Below are positions 1 to 8,051 of a stretch of 64,000 bases of DNA, in pieces. A program made the translations under genes and the position numbers. Location: positions 46,250-110,249 of the forward strand of contig JAFXAZ010000007.1 of NCBI GenBank assembly GCA_017521985.1. Direction: 5' to 3'. Origin of the DNA: Lachnospiraceae bacterium. GTDB taxonomy: Bacteria > Bacillota > Clostridia > Lachnospirales > Lachnospiraceae. The number at the start of each line of letters is the position of its first letter. Position 1 is the stretch's first letter. The notes beneath the pieces are model-generated. The model searched no databases, was not told the DNA's origin, and saw only the letters and a program-made list of their open reading frames with translations.

Positions 1-90
1 TGCAATATATTTTTGAGATTTTGTCTCATATTTTATCTCGTAATTTAATATTTGACAATTTTAGAGTTTAAGAACCAAAAAGAGTACGCT

Positions 91-264
91 TTATATTGCG
101 CACTCCTTCTCAATTTTCTGTTCTTCATTTTCACCTACAGCCTCCTTAAGAGCCTGTTCCACCTTATCCGTATTTGCAGCAATCAGTATTTCTAGCAAAA
201 GATCAGCCGTTTTTTCTAATGGGTTAGGATTATGTATTACATAGTTCAATTTTCTCTTTTTCAT
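91..264 (-). CDS. Small hypothetical protein (57 aa)
   Basis: Short, charged, probably helical protein with no membrane segment, beginning MKKRKLNYVIHNPN and ending in a Glu/Lys-rich tail. The start is set at the ATG at 264 because GGGAAG lies 9 bases upstream; the more distal in-frame ATG at 285 has no ribosome binding site. I do not recognise a function. From memory, similar small ORFs with a KLNYVIHNPN-like start sit beside serine recombinase genes in clostridial mobile elements, but no recombinase is in this window, so that link is weak. It could be the edge of an element extending beyond the left end. Confidence 0.5.
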   Translation of the reverse strand: MKKRKLNYVIHNPNPLEKTADLLLEILIAANTDKVEQALKEAVGENEEQKIEKECAI

Positions 265-462
265 GGTAAGGCACTTCCCGTACATTCGTTAATCTATCTT
301 ATGAAAGGCCTGTACCACTTATGAATGACTTTTCCTGATGTAAACCATGAACTCTATAAGTGCTTCTATTCCCTTCAATCTGTAAATTGCACAAAATGCG
401 TTCAAGGGAAAATTGTATTAATAACTTTTTCAAACAAACCGCTTACTGCTTTTCAAAATTAT

Positions 463-524
463 AACCGGGGAGGAAGAAGCTTGTAAAGGCGATAAAACAT
501 ACCTTGACAAGCTTCTTCCCGGTT
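463..524. repeat. Long imperfect hairpin
   Basis: Arms at about 463-489 and 502-524 are complementary over roughly 20 positions with one bulge (AACCGGG, AAGAAGCTTGT and AAGG blocks). There is no U-tract on either side, so a simple intrinsic terminator is not supported. It is the first of several palindromes filling the 469-base gap between the small ORF and the GNAT gene. Confidence 0.7.
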
Positions 525-536
525 AGTGGGTGATCA

Positions 537-618
537 AGCAGTTAAGCATATAAGTGATTCGCTATTAGGCAAATCATGTTGCAATGCCGCACCCGAATCA
601 CTTATATGCTTAACTGCT
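537..618. repeat. Perfect 25-bp inverted repeat with 32-base spacer
   Basis: Bases 537-561 and 594-618 are exact reverse complements (25 of 25), beginning AGCAGTTAAGCATATAAGTG. The spacer is 562-593. A U-tract is absent. A perfect stem of this length in non-coding DNA suggests a selected structure such as a recombination site, the end of a small mobile element or a structured RNA. Which of these cannot be told from one copy. Confidence 0.85.
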
Positions 619-659
619 ATAGACCATGATGTAAAAGTTACCATTCTTTGTAGCAAGCA

Positions 660-710
660 GAGAACAAAGGGCCAAATACGGTCCCTTCGTTCTCTTGTCG
701 GGCTCGGCCC
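660..710. repeat. Further short hairpins in the same gap
   Basis: GAGAACAAAGGG at 660-671 pairs with CCCTTCGTTCTC at 683-694 with one mismatch (G-U on the minus-strand RNA). It is followed by the small stem GGGC-TCG-GCCC near 699-710. With 463-524 and 537-618, most of 460-710 can fold. No coding sequence is convincing here: the overlapping ORFs on both strands are by-products of the palindromes. Confidence 0.6.
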
Positions 711-754
711 AAACCCTTCCGCTGGGCAGAACAAACTGCGTGAACAGAGTCAAT

Positions 755-1300
755 TTATAAATATTTCTGCATATAAAACTCACTCCGATATGTACCGTCT
801 TTCAACTTAAACACATTCGGCCTCACACACACTACATGGAATCCACATTTTTCGTAAAGATGCTGTGCTCGATCATTACCTTCGATAAACTCTAATTCCA
901 TAATCTCAGTTCCCCGTCCTTTCGCTGCAGCAATAAGTTCTTCAAACATTGCAGACCCAATGCCAAGATTCCAAAATTCCCTGAGAATTGCGATGGCGAT
1001 TGTGGCTCGATGAGAGGTTTTCATTCCTCCTCGAAAAGTGATCTCACAGTTTCCGGCAACTTCACCATCAATATAGCAGGCAATATCTAGTGTATCAGGA
1101 GCGGCAAGCAACCGCTTTACCCAAGCTTCCTCTTTCTCTATGCTGATATCCCACTCTTCCGGATAGCGTAAGAGAAACTCCGTTTCACCACATGCTTTTT
1201 TGATATAGTTCAGCATCTTTTCTGCGTCTTCCACGCACGGACTCTTTAAGATTGCTGTTTGTCCGTTCTTTAAGATTATTTTCTTTTCCTCAAATATCAT
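755..1300 (-). CDS. GNAT family N-acetyltransferase
   Basis: 181-residue single-domain GNAT protein. It is predicted to move an acetyl group from acetyl-CoA to a small molecule or protein N-terminus in the cytoplasm. The core is recognisable: a beta-4 strand region (ATIAIAILREFWNLGIGSAM) carries a degenerate acetyl-CoA loop (NLGIGSAM, usual form Q/RxxGxG/A), and a C-terminal NDRAQHLYEKCGF motif is typical of RimI/RimJ-like and PAT-like enzymes. The start follows GAAGGGAG, located in the end of the upstream 2H gene, with only 2 bases between that stop and this ATG. It is the last gene of a four-gene operon. The substrate is unknown. Confidence 0.85.
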   Translation of the reverse strand: MIFEEKKIILKNGQTAILKSPCVEDAEKMLNYIKKACGETEFLLRYPEEWDISIEKEEAWVKRLLAAPDTLDIACYIDGEVAGNCEITFRGGMKTSHRATIAIAILREFWNLGIGSAMFEELIAAAKGRGTEIMELEFIEGNDRAQHLYEKCGFHVVCVRPNVFKLKDGTYRSEFYMQKYL

Positions 1301-1302
1301 TG

Positions 1303-1845
1303 TTATTCTCCCTTCAATTCAACTGTAAAAATCTCTTCTACTGGGAATGAGACTTTAACCAATCCAATTGCTGCGAATTTACCATTTATTTTCTCGAACT
1401 CACGTAAAACTAAATCACATGCCTTGTAATATGCTTCCTCATCGTCTTCCTTCATAAGAGCTATACCACAATGCGGCACCCACCGATCCGGCAAATACCA
1501 CTCCCATCCTCGTGTATCGAAATCACTCAAATAATCATGGATTTCTCTTTGAATTTGGTACATCGAACTTGTCATAATAGGAGAGGCAAAAATCGTTTTT
1601 GTATCGGTAAACATCCCCAAAGAACCAATATATGCCGGTAGTTTTTTCTGTTTTTGTGCAAATAATGTCAATCTTTCAATACATGTCTTTTCATCCACGT
1701 CATTAAAGCAAGCCAGCGTAATGTGAGGTCTTGTTTTCCATTCAAGATATTTGGTACTGAGTTTTTCTTCAGCAATTCTTTGAGCATAATGAAAAAGCTC
1801 CTTTTCCATTTCTTCGTTAAAAAACAATTCAATTGCATACTGCAT
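1303..1845 (-). CDS. 2H phosphoesterase (2'-5' RNA ligase / LigT-like)
   Basis: 180 residues. The ATG at 1845 is chosen because AAAGGAG lies 10 bases upstream; the in-frame extension to 1926 would overlap the upstream gene. The protein shows the two-histidine layout: RPHITL around residue 43 and VPHCGIAL around residue 128. The second motif is HCG where the family normally has Hx(S/T), so one catalytic Thr/Ser appears replaced by Gly. Family members hydrolyse cyclic phosphodiesters or 2'-5' linked oligonucleotides. Translation is probably coupled to its neighbours (4-base gap upstream, 2-base gap downstream). Confidence 0.8.
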   Translation of the reverse strand: MQYAIELFFNEEMEKELFHYAQRIAEEKLSTKYLEWKTRPHITLACFNDVDEKTCIERLTLFAQKQKKLPAYIGSLGMFTDTKTIFASPIMTSSMYQIQREIHDYLSDFDTRGWEWYLPDRWVPHCGIALMKEDDEEAYYKACDLVLREFEKINGKFAAIGLVKVSFPVEEIFTVELKGE

Positions 1846-1849
1846 AATC

Positions 1850-2851
1850 TTACACTCTCCTTTCCATGTATCCACTTGTAAACGGCAGATGATCAAATTT
1901 CCTTGTTCCGGTATGTACAAAACCATTGTCTATGTACCAGTTCTTCAACACAGTACTTTCTTCGATAATACCAATTTTAATAGTACTACCACCCCAAGAT
2001 TTCACAACTTTCTTTGCATGATCAAGCAAAAGCTTACCAAATCCCTTGTGTCGGTACTCCGGTAATACAGCAAGGTTATGAAGTTCGAAGGCGTTATCGC
2101 CTTCTTTAGACAGAGACATATATCCGATTATTTTCTTGCCGGCATACAGTGCGTACATATGCCATCCCCCGTTCATCTGGGTCTCAAGGAACGATAATGG
2201 AATGAAGCTGGTATGCTTTGGGCAGTTTTCCTGTGTCAGACTGAACTGTTCAGCCACGGTGCTGAAACTCTGATGAATGACATCAAGACACTCTTGTAAT
2301 TCGTTTTTATCCACCTCATAGATCATCGGCAGCGTAACACCTGCAGGTTCTAACACATCACTTGCTGTCTTTTGAAACATAGCGAGTGCAGGAGCACCTT
2401 CCATACAGATTCTGTCATCAGTATCTTTGTAACCAGCTTTTTTGTAACACCTACGGTTTTTCTCCATATCCTCTGGAAAATCAACATAATAACATCTTGC
2501 ATCGGGAAACTCTTTTTCGCACAGAAGGATTGCATCTCTTGCAATTCCCCTGTTCTGATACTCAGGATGTATGTAAATTCTTCCCAGATAGTACTCACCA
2601 TCTTTTAATTCCATTCCATGTGGCCTTGTGCCGCTAACCCAATAAAAAATTCCACCAATAATTTTTTCTTTATAATATATTGTAAATTGTCGAAATCTTT
2701 TATTTAGTCGCCGCAAAATATCATCTTTTCCTCTTAGGTAGGGATTTCCTGCATCATGATATTTTTCATATAAAGGTTTAAATGCTGCTTTTTGTATTTG
2801 GGATAATTCCTCAACTTCTGATGGGCTCGTAATTCTAATTGATATACTCAT
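1850..2851 (-). CDS. Tandem GNAT acetyltransferase (two domains)
   Basis: 333 residues containing two GNAT folds. Domain 1 (about 1-160) has IYIHPEYQNRGIARDAI with the acetyl-CoA loop QNRGIA. Domain 2 (about 175-330) has NLAVLPEYRHKGFGKLLLDHA with loop RHKGFG, followed by WYIDNGF. The start at 2851 follows AAAGGAATAGAACA; the longer frame from 2875 begins inside that ribosome binding site. Tandem GNATs often have one catalytic and one structural domain, and both loops look intact here. It follows the methyltransferase gene by 4 bases. The substrate cannot be inferred; detoxification is one possibility given the neighbours. Confidence 0.85.
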   Translation of the reverse strand: MSISIRITSPSEVEELSQIQKAAFKPLYEKYHDAGNPYLRGKDDILRRLNKRFRQFTIYYKEKIIGGIFYWVSGTRPHGMELKDGEYYLGRIYIHPEYQNRGIARDAILLCEKEFPDARCYYVDFPEDMEKNRRCYKKAGYKDTDDRICMEGAPALAMFQKTASDVLEPAGVTLPMIYEVDKNELQECLDVIHQSFSTVAEQFSLTQENCPKHTSFIPLSFLETQMNGGWHMYALYAGKKIIGYMSLSKEGDNAFELHNLAVLPEYRHKGFGKLLLDHAKKVVKSWGGSTIKIGIIEESTVLKNWYIDNGFVHTGTRKFDHLPFTSGYMERRV

Positions 2852-2855
2852 TGTT

Positions 2856-3644
2856 CTATTCCTTTCTAAAAACATCTAACATATGTGCAGTTGCACCAAC
2901 CATATCTTTGCGCTCACAGATGCAAAGATGATACTTCATATACATCTCAAAAGTCTTCGCATCCATTTCATCAACCGCATTGCCAATAAAGCGTGTCAGC
3001 ATATCCGTTCCTACATAGTGCAATCTTTCAGTGTTGAAATGACTCATCAGCTCATTGACATCTTCCTGACGATAAAGAGCAAATATCTCTTTTGGCGTTG
3101 AATTAAGCTTGAATGTTTCAAAATCAATCAATTCGTTATGTCCTTCTAAGTTAAACCCACCACGTAAAAATCCAAAGTGATATACAGTAATATCATTATT
3201 GCAATAAGCTGCGAAAACAATGCCTCCCTTCTTTGTTACACGAATTGCCTCACTCATGGCCGCAAACTGATCCGCTTCGGTATAGAGATGATACATGGGC
3301 CCCAATAAAAGCGTAATGTCATACTGGTCAGAAACAATGTTTTGAAGATTTACCGCATCGCCCTGCTGAACAGTAATTCTTTCTCCATCCTTCGTATTAG
3401 CTTTGAATACTTCAATATTGCACTCCATCAGTTCCACAGCATCCACGTCATAACCATTCTGAGCAAAATAGTGAGAATATCGACCGGTACCTGCACCGAC
3501 CTCAAGAATACGCATACCGGGTTCCAAATACTTTTCCACATAATGGATTGTGGTCAGAAACTCGACCATGCCACGCTTAGGTGCCAGACGTGCATCTTCG
3601 TTGTGTGTCGTGTAATAGTTTGTCAGCGCTTCCATTCTTTCCAT
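2856..3644 (-). CDS. Class I SAM-dependent methyltransferase
   Basis: 262-residue Rossmann-fold methyltransferase. Motif I is ILEVGAGTGRYS at about residues 46-57, the acidic end of strand 2 is VDAVELME, and DITLLLGPMYHL is the motif IV region. That matches the small-molecule or protein methyltransferase families (Methyltransf_11/25). The start follows a strong GGAGG 7 bases upstream. Only about 20 bases separate the start from the terminator hairpin at 3665-3715, so expression should depend on readthrough. It is the first gene of the 3644-755 operon. The substrate is not identifiable. Confidence 0.88.
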   Translation of the reverse strand: MERMEALTNYYTTHNEDARLAPKRGMVEFLTTIHYVEKYLEPGMRILEVGAGTGRYSHYFAQNGYDVDAVELMECNIEVFKANTKDGERITVQQGDAVNLQNIVSDQYDITLLLGPMYHLYTEADQFAAMSEAIRVTKKGGIVFAAYCNNDITVYHFGFLRGGFNLEGHNELIDFETFKLNSTPKEIFALYRQEDVNELMSHFNTERLHYVGTDMLTRFIGNAVDEMDAKTFEMYMKYHLCICERKDMVGATAHMLDVFRKE

Positions 3645-3664
3645 GATTCTACCTCCATATAGAT

Positions 3665-3715
3665 ATAAAAAAACGATACAAATCGAAATATCCTTCGACT
3701 TGCATCGTCATTATC
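3665..3715 (-). terminator. Intrinsic terminator / probable attenuator, copy A of a 51-bp repeat
   Basis: Read on the minus strand, ACGATGCAAGTCGA pairs with TCGATTTGTATCGT over 14 positions (three G-U pairs), loop AGGATATT, and seven U residues follow at once. It ends about 10 bases before the ribosome binding site of the methyltransferase gene, so it is placed to switch that operon off rather than to end an upstream gene. Nearly the same 51 bases recur at 8052-8102. Confidence 0.85.
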
Positions 3716-3741
3716 CTAATATCCTATAATCCAATGATAGA

Positions 3742-3852
3742 CTATACCGAAATTTGGGTACGACAATCCAAGCCCGACGAATACCAATACATGGTATCTA
3801 CGTCGTGCATAGTAACAGTATTAATATTAAGAGCAAAAATTCTAACTGTCAT
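3742..3852 (-). CDS. Putative 36-aa leader peptide of the attenuator
   Basis: ATG at 3852 is preceded by AGAAAGGAACTACGACA and opens a 36-codon frame (MTVRIFALNINTVT...) that stops at TAG 3742-3744, 26 bases before the terminator. The RNA can also form ATACCA/TGGTAT (3781-3797) and a longer imperfect stem between the start region and the middle of the ORF. A short translated ORF followed by alternative hairpins, a terminator and then a gene is the layout of translation-controlled attenuation. That the peptide is made is inference. Confidence 0.45.
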   Translation of the reverse strand: MTVRIFALNINTVTMHDVDTMYWYSSGLDCRTQISV

Positions 3853-3990
3853 TGTCGTAGTTCCTTTCTAAATTTTCATTTAAATTATCACAGTTTTATA
3901 GTTTTGTCAACACAAAAAAGCACTTCATCAAGAAAAGGGAGGCAAAGCGTTCTGTTTCATCCGCATGTACCGACCTTTTACCAATCCTAG

Positions 3991-4131
3991 TTAACCTAAA
4001 AATGTATTCAAATCATCTGCATCAATCCAGCCTTCCCTGTCAGCACGTTCCTCCGCTCTCTTCAAGTCCAACACAAGCTTTGCCAATTCTTGTTCCTGAA
4101 GCGCTTCCTTACTGATTTGGGTAGATTTAAA
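3991..4131 (-). pseudogene. C-terminal fragment of a RelB/DinJ-type antitoxin
   Basis: The frame reads STQISKEALQEQELAKLVLD and then RAEERADREGWIDADDLNT. This closely resembles the tail of the RelB/DinJ-like protein at 22150-22407 (TQNSKEALKEQALAKLMLD) and continues with the usual EGWI-DADD ending of such antitoxins. The ribbon-helix-helix DNA-binding half is missing: upstream bases belong to the end of the TPR gene. It is therefore a remnant without its own N-terminus, and no toxin gene is adjacent. Confidence 0.75.
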
Positions 4132-4828
4132 AAGGTAACTCTCCATCCCAATATTCCTCATCATCAAACTCCGGAGACTCAAAATATTCTTCCAGATATT
4201 CCTCATACGTTTTCAACGCTTTTTCTACAATCTTTTTCTCTTTCTTCCTTCCAGTTACCTGATATAAGATAGATGCAGCTACAAACATCATATCATTTTC
4301 TTCTGAACACTGAGTTTTATCCGGGATAAACTGTTCCACTAATTTATCTGCTTCCTCAAATGCCTTTACTTCAATGAAAGCATACACACCAGCACATGCG
4401 GCAATCAAATTTTCCGGCTCTTTGTGCAGCCATTTTTTACAAAATTCTGCAGCCTCTTTCTTTTGACCAAGCCTCGCCATTACAGCAGCCTTTCGGAATT
4501 TAATATCTGAGTCTGTATACTCCGGCCATCCGAACATGTCCAATAGGCTGTTGCACATATTTAACAATGCCTTATAATTTTCGCGCATATCAATTTCATC
4601 CAGGCAGTCCTCCAACCACCCCTGAATATCATACGCATAATCGGTAGCATCATCCAACAGTTCCAACTCAGGTGCATAGTTTGGATTCTGTTCCCTTTCC
4701 TCACGGATAATTTCCATCAGAAGCTCAAATGCCTGTTCCCAACAGCTTCCGTCTTTTTCTGCCCCAATCATATTAAGGTAGCATTTTTCTGTTAACTTAC
4801 CAAATTTATTCCACTTTTTATTTTTCAT
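4127..4828 (-). CDS. TPR-like helical repeat protein
   Basis: 233-residue acidic, soluble, all-helical protein without signal or membrane segment. Repeating helix pairs (for example KAAVMARLGQKKEAAEFCKK and the following 34-residue unit) look like tetratricopeptide repeats at about 110-215; the end is very acidic (EEYLEEYFESPEFDDEEYW). TPR proteins are usually docking surfaces; no enzyme motif is visible. The start follows GAGGTAATAACATT. Its last codons overlap the antitoxin remnant, which suggests that a recombination joined these pieces. Function unknown. Confidence 0.65.
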   Translation of the reverse strand: MKNKKWNKFGKLTEKCYLNMIGAEKDGSCWEQAFELLMEIIREEREQNPNYAPELELLDDATDYAYDIQGWLEDCLDEIDMRENYKALLNMCNSLLDMFGWPEYTDSDIKFRKAAVMARLGQKKEAAEFCKKWLHKEPENLIAACAGVYAFIEVKAFEEADKLVEQFIPDKTQCSEENDMMFVAASILYQVTGRKKEKKIVEKALKTYEEYLEEYFESPEFDDEEYWDGELPF

Positions 4829-4902
4829 AATGTTATTACCTCATTTCCTTATAAAATTACGCCATATTCTTTCACACGCAAACGTATTAAATATATTGTA
4901 TA

Positions 4903-4947
4903 ATCGGGTAGGAGGCAGATAATTATTTTATCTACTTCCTACCCGAT
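4903..4947. terminator. Hairpin between TRAP permease and TPR gene
   Basis: ATCGGGTAGGA at 4903-4913 pairs with TCCTACCCGAT at 4937-4947, extended inward by AGATAA/TTATCT with a small mismatch. It lies just after the permease stop (4963, minus strand). The U-tract on the minus strand is poor, while the plus strand has TTTT. It probably ends the TRAP transcript or insulates the two units. Confidence 0.6.
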
Positions 4948-4962
4948 TTTAAAAATTTTATA

Positions 4963-6912
4963 CTAATTAGTAATGGTCACTTTTTTCTTGGCAATAAATT
5001 GCAATGTTACAGTTGTTCCAACGAGCAAAAGACCGATTATATCAGTAGCAAGACCCGGATAGATTAATAACAAACCACCTACCAAAGAAAGAATTCTCTG
5101 ATACCATGGCATATTGTGGAATAAATATCCTTCCAAAGCCGAGGATACACCAAAGATACCCACCAGAGAAGTAATACAAATCAAAATAACTTCCCCGGCT
5201 GTTGTATCTACAAATAGCATCGCAGGATTTAATGCAAATACATATGGAACGATGAAAGCACCAATTGCAAGCTTTGTTGCTGTTATAGCGGTCTTCATAG
5301 GATTTGCCTGAGCAATTGCTGCTCCTGCATAAGCGGCTAATGCAACAGGAGGCGTTAAGTCAGCTACGATACCAAAGTAGAATACGAAGAAGTGAGCTGC
5401 GATTAAAGGCACTCCCATTCTTACTAAAATTGGCGCACAAGTGGCTGCCATAATACAGTAGTTTGCTGTTGTTGGCACACCCATACCAAGTACGATACAG
5501 CAAAGCATGGTCAAGAAAAGTGCAATGATAATTTTATCGCCGGCTAACGTAACGATACCATTAATCATAATATTAGCAAGACCAGTCATCGTCAAAGTAC
5601 CTGCAATGATACCAGCTACACCACAAGCAGCAGCAACGGTAATCATACCTTTACCACCCGCAGCGAGTGCCTCAAAAATACTCTTGAAACCGATACGGTT
5701 ATCTTTATTTAAAATACCTACTACAATGGCTGCAACGATAGAAATAGCAGCAGCATATTGAATAGAACGTGTGCTGGTACCTACTAAGTAAATCAAAAGA
5801 GCCAACGGGAATAAAAGATAAATCTTCTTTAAAAGTGGTTTCAAGCGAGGTAATTCTTCTCTGGATAAACCACGAAGACCTTCTTTTTTGGCTTCTAAGT
5901 GAACTGCGATAAAGATACCTGCAAAATACAATACCGCAGGTAAAATGGCCTTTACAGCAATATTGCTATAAGGTACACCTACATAGTCTGCCAGAAGGAA
6001 AGCTGCAGCACCCATAATTGGAGGCATAATCTGTCCGCCAGTAGATGCACTAGCTTCTGCAGCTGCAGCAAATTCCGGCTTGTAGCCGGTCCTTTTCATA
6101 AGTGGAATGGTAACGGAACCGGAACCAACTGTATTGGCTACGGAAGAACCGGAAACCATACCTTCCAAAGCGCTGGCAACAACGGCTACTTTTGCAGGAC
6201 CGCCTGAGAAACCGCCAACGATAGCATTGGAAATTTGAATAAAGAAATCTGCAACACCGGTTCTTTCTAAGAAAGCACCAAATATAATAAATACCACTAT
6301 AAATTTCGAACATACATTAATCGGGGTAGACAAAATACCTTCTTTGCCATAGAAAAGGTAACGAACGGAATAGTTGATTTTGCCCCAAAGAGATGGGTTG
6401 TTCAGGCCCCAAACCAAAGCGTATACTATGAAAGCACTTGCCACAATCAGAATAGGAAGACCCACACTACGGCGACATAATTCCATCAATACCAAAATAC
6501 CAACAATACCGATTACAATCTGATATATTTCAAAGCGACTGCCCTGCTGAATAATAGCTCTTGCGTTCACTGCATAGTAGAGAAAAGAACCTGTACCAAG
6601 TAACATCAGTACCACATCGTACCATGGCATATGATTAACTTTCTGCGTTCCCTTACGCGCCGGAAAAACGAGAAATCCAATGAAAATAATAAATGCCACG
6701 AAGGTTGTTAAACGAAGTTCCTCTAACCAAGTTGCAAATAAGGTTACATAAATACAGAACAGTGAAAAAACAACCAATACGGTACTTACTAAAACCTTTG
6801 GTGTACCTTCCCAAATCCTTACGTTGGATTCCTGGTCATACTTTTTCATAACTGCATCTAAGTCCATTGGTTCGATGACTTCCGGCTGTCTTTTCTTTTT
6901 AAATAAAGTCAT
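4963..6912 (-). CDS. TRAP transporter fused permease (TAXI type, DctQM fusion)
   Basis: 649 residues with about 16-18 hydrophobic segments. The N-terminal part (to about 180) corresponds to the small DctQ-like subunit and the rest to the large DctM-like subunit. Signature stretches are FGAFLERTGVADFFIQ, SGSSVANTVGSGSVTIPLMK and GMGVPTTANY. TRAP systems are secondary transporters that use an ion gradient and an extracytoplasmic binding protein; fused permeases usually pair with TAXI receptors, and the gene 26 bases upstream is one. The substrate is unknown; glutamate or other carboxylates are reported for some TAXI systems. Confidence 0.95.
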   Translation of the reverse strand: MTLFKKKRQPEVIEPMDLDAVMKKYDQESNVRIWEGTPKVLVSTVLVVFSLFCIYVTLFATWLEELRLTTFVAFIIFIGFLVFPARKGTQKVNHMPWYDVVLMLLGTGSFLYYAVNARAIIQQGSRFEIYQIVIGIVGILVLMELCRRSVGLPILIVASAFIVYALVWGLNNPSLWGKINYSVRYLFYGKEGILSTPINVCSKFIVVFIIFGAFLERTGVADFFIQISNAIVGGFSGGPAKVAVVASALEGMVSGSSVANTVGSGSVTIPLMKRTGYKPEFAAAAEASASTGGQIMPPIMGAAAFLLADYVGVPYSNIAVKAILPAVLYFAGIFIAVHLEAKKEGLRGLSREELPRLKPLLKKIYLLFPLALLIYLVGTSTRSIQYAAAISIVAAIVVGILNKDNRIGFKSIFEALAAGGKGMITVAAACGVAGIIAGTLTMTGLANIMINGIVTLAGDKIIIALFLTMLCCIVLGMGVPTTANYCIMAATCAPILVRMGVPLIAAHFFVFYFGIVADLTPPVALAAYAGAAIAQANPMKTAITATKLAIGAFIVPYVFALNPAMLFVDTTAGEVILICITSLVGIFGVSSALEGYLFHNMPWYQRILSLVGGLLLIYPGLATDIIGLLLVGTTVTLQFIAKKKVTITN

Positions 6913-6938
6913 GAATCTTCTCCTTTTTATAAAGCAGA

Positions 6939-7913
6939 TTATTCTGTTACAACTTCCACGCCTGCTTCAGCAAAGTACTTAGCAGCACCCTTGTGGAATG
7001 GAGCTGTCATACCGCTTGTTGCGTTTTCAATACTAAGTTCTGCACCTTTTGCATTTTCAGCTTTGATTGCATCAATGTTATCAAAGATTGCTTTTGTAAG
7101 TGCGTAAACATCAGCTTCAGAAGCATTTGCATCTACAATTAAAGTAGCCTTAACAGTAACTGTAGTAACATCAGCTTCCTGACCCGGATATGTACCTGCC
7201 GGAATGGTGTATGCTGTGTAGAATGGACAATCAGCCATTAACTTTGTAGCAACATCGCCATCAATTGGAACTAAGTAAGCAGCATTTGTTGTGCAAAGTT
7301 CTGTGATTGCTGGAGTAGGAGCACCTGCAACGATGAATGCCGCATCAATCTTGCCATCCTTTAAAGCGTCAGCAGAGTCAGCGAAAGACTGATACTGAGC
7401 TTTGATGTCATCTTCTGTAAGACCAGCAGCTGTTAATACGTCAATTGCATTGAAGTAAACGCCAGAGCCCGGAGCACCGATAGAAACGGATTTGCCGGCT
7501 AAGTCAGCAACAGATTTGATTTCCGGATCCATAGTAACTAACTGAACGGATTCAGCATATAAACCAGCAACAACGCGGATAGACTTAAGTGCACCGTCAG
7601 ATTCGAAAGAACGTGTGCCTTCCCAAGCATAAGCCATAACGTCAGACTGAACCGTACCCAACTGGTAGTCACCAGCATCGATACCCTGAATGTTTGCTTT
7701 AGAACCGTCTGTAGAAACAACAACAACATCAATACCTGCGTTGTTCTTAATGTACTGACCCAAAACACCGCCGTAGCCATAGTATGTACCGCTTGTACCA
7801 CCAGTACCCATAGTCATCTTGGACGCTTTTGCAGTTTCTGTTGTGCTACCACCACAAGCTACTAAACTTAATACCATAAGAGTAGCTAAAACTAAAGATA
7901 ATAATTTTTTCAT
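6939..7913 (-). CDS. TAXI family TRAP solute-binding lipoprotein
   Basis: 324 residues. The ATG at 7913 follows GAAGGAG; it gives a lipoprotein signal peptide MKKLLSLVLATLMVLSLVAC with lipobox LVAC-G, so Cys20 should be lipidated and the protein held on the outer face of the membrane. The mature part has the TAXI pattern MGTGGTSGTYYGYGG near the start, and SVSIGAPGSGVYFNA and DAAFIVAGAPTPA further on. It captures the substrate for the downstream permease. It has its own strong promoter and palindromic operator sites. Confidence 0.95.
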   Translation of the reverse strand: MKKLLSLVLATLMVLSLVACGGSTTETAKASKMTMGTGGTSGTYYGYGGVLGQYIKNNAGIDVVVVSTDGSKANIQGIDAGDYQLGTVQSDVMAYAWEGTRSFESDGALKSIRVVAGLYAESVQLVTMDPEIKSVADLAGKSVSIGAPGSGVYFNAIDVLTAAGLTEDDIKAQYQSFADSADALKDGKIDAAFIVAGAPTPAITELCTTNAAYLVPIDGDVATKLMADCPFYTAYTIPAGTYPGQEADVTTVTVKATLIVDANASEADVYALTKAIFDNIDAIKAENAKGAELSIENATSGMTAPFHKGAAKYFAEAGVEVVTE

Positions 7914-7951
7914 AAGTATAACTCCTTCTTTATTAAAATTATTTATCATAA

Positions 7952-7980
7952 ATTATACTATGCTTTTCCAATTATTTCAA
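7952..7980 (-). promoter_or_regulatory. Promoter of the TRAP operon
   Basis: Minus-strand -35 TTGAAA (7975-7980), 17-base spacer and perfect -10 TATAAT (7952-7957), about 40 bases before the TAXI start codon. It overlaps the end of the chimeric ORF 7958-8686, which supports reading the tail of that ORF as non-functional. Confidence 0.85.
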
Positions 7981-7986
7981 GTTTTT

Positions 7987-8026
7987 TGTATTTATAAATA
8001 CAATTATTTTTGTATCCATGAATACA
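7987..8026. promoter_or_regulatory. Paired palindromic operator sites upstream of the TRAP promoter
   Basis: TGTATTTATAAATACA (7987-8002, perfect 16-bp palindrome) and TGTATCCATGAATACA (8011-8026) share the pattern TGTAT-N6-ATACA, with centres 24 bases apart. A smaller palindrome TTGTACAA lies at 8028-8035. The first begins 7 bases upstream of the -35 box. The pattern resembles GntR-type operators, but the regulator is not in the neighbourhood. Confidence 0.65.
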
Positions 8027-8051
8027 TTTGTACAATTCTTCGTGACATTCC

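Noticed and set aside
526-810. ORFs on both strands across the palindromes
   Set aside because: They owe their length to the inverted repeats, have no ribosome binding site and resemble no protein family; the minus-strand GNAT gene reaches to 755.
4903-4947. Riboswitch upstream of the TPR gene
   Set aside because: The structure is one simple hairpin located at the end of the TRAP operon; nothing resembles a known aptamer.
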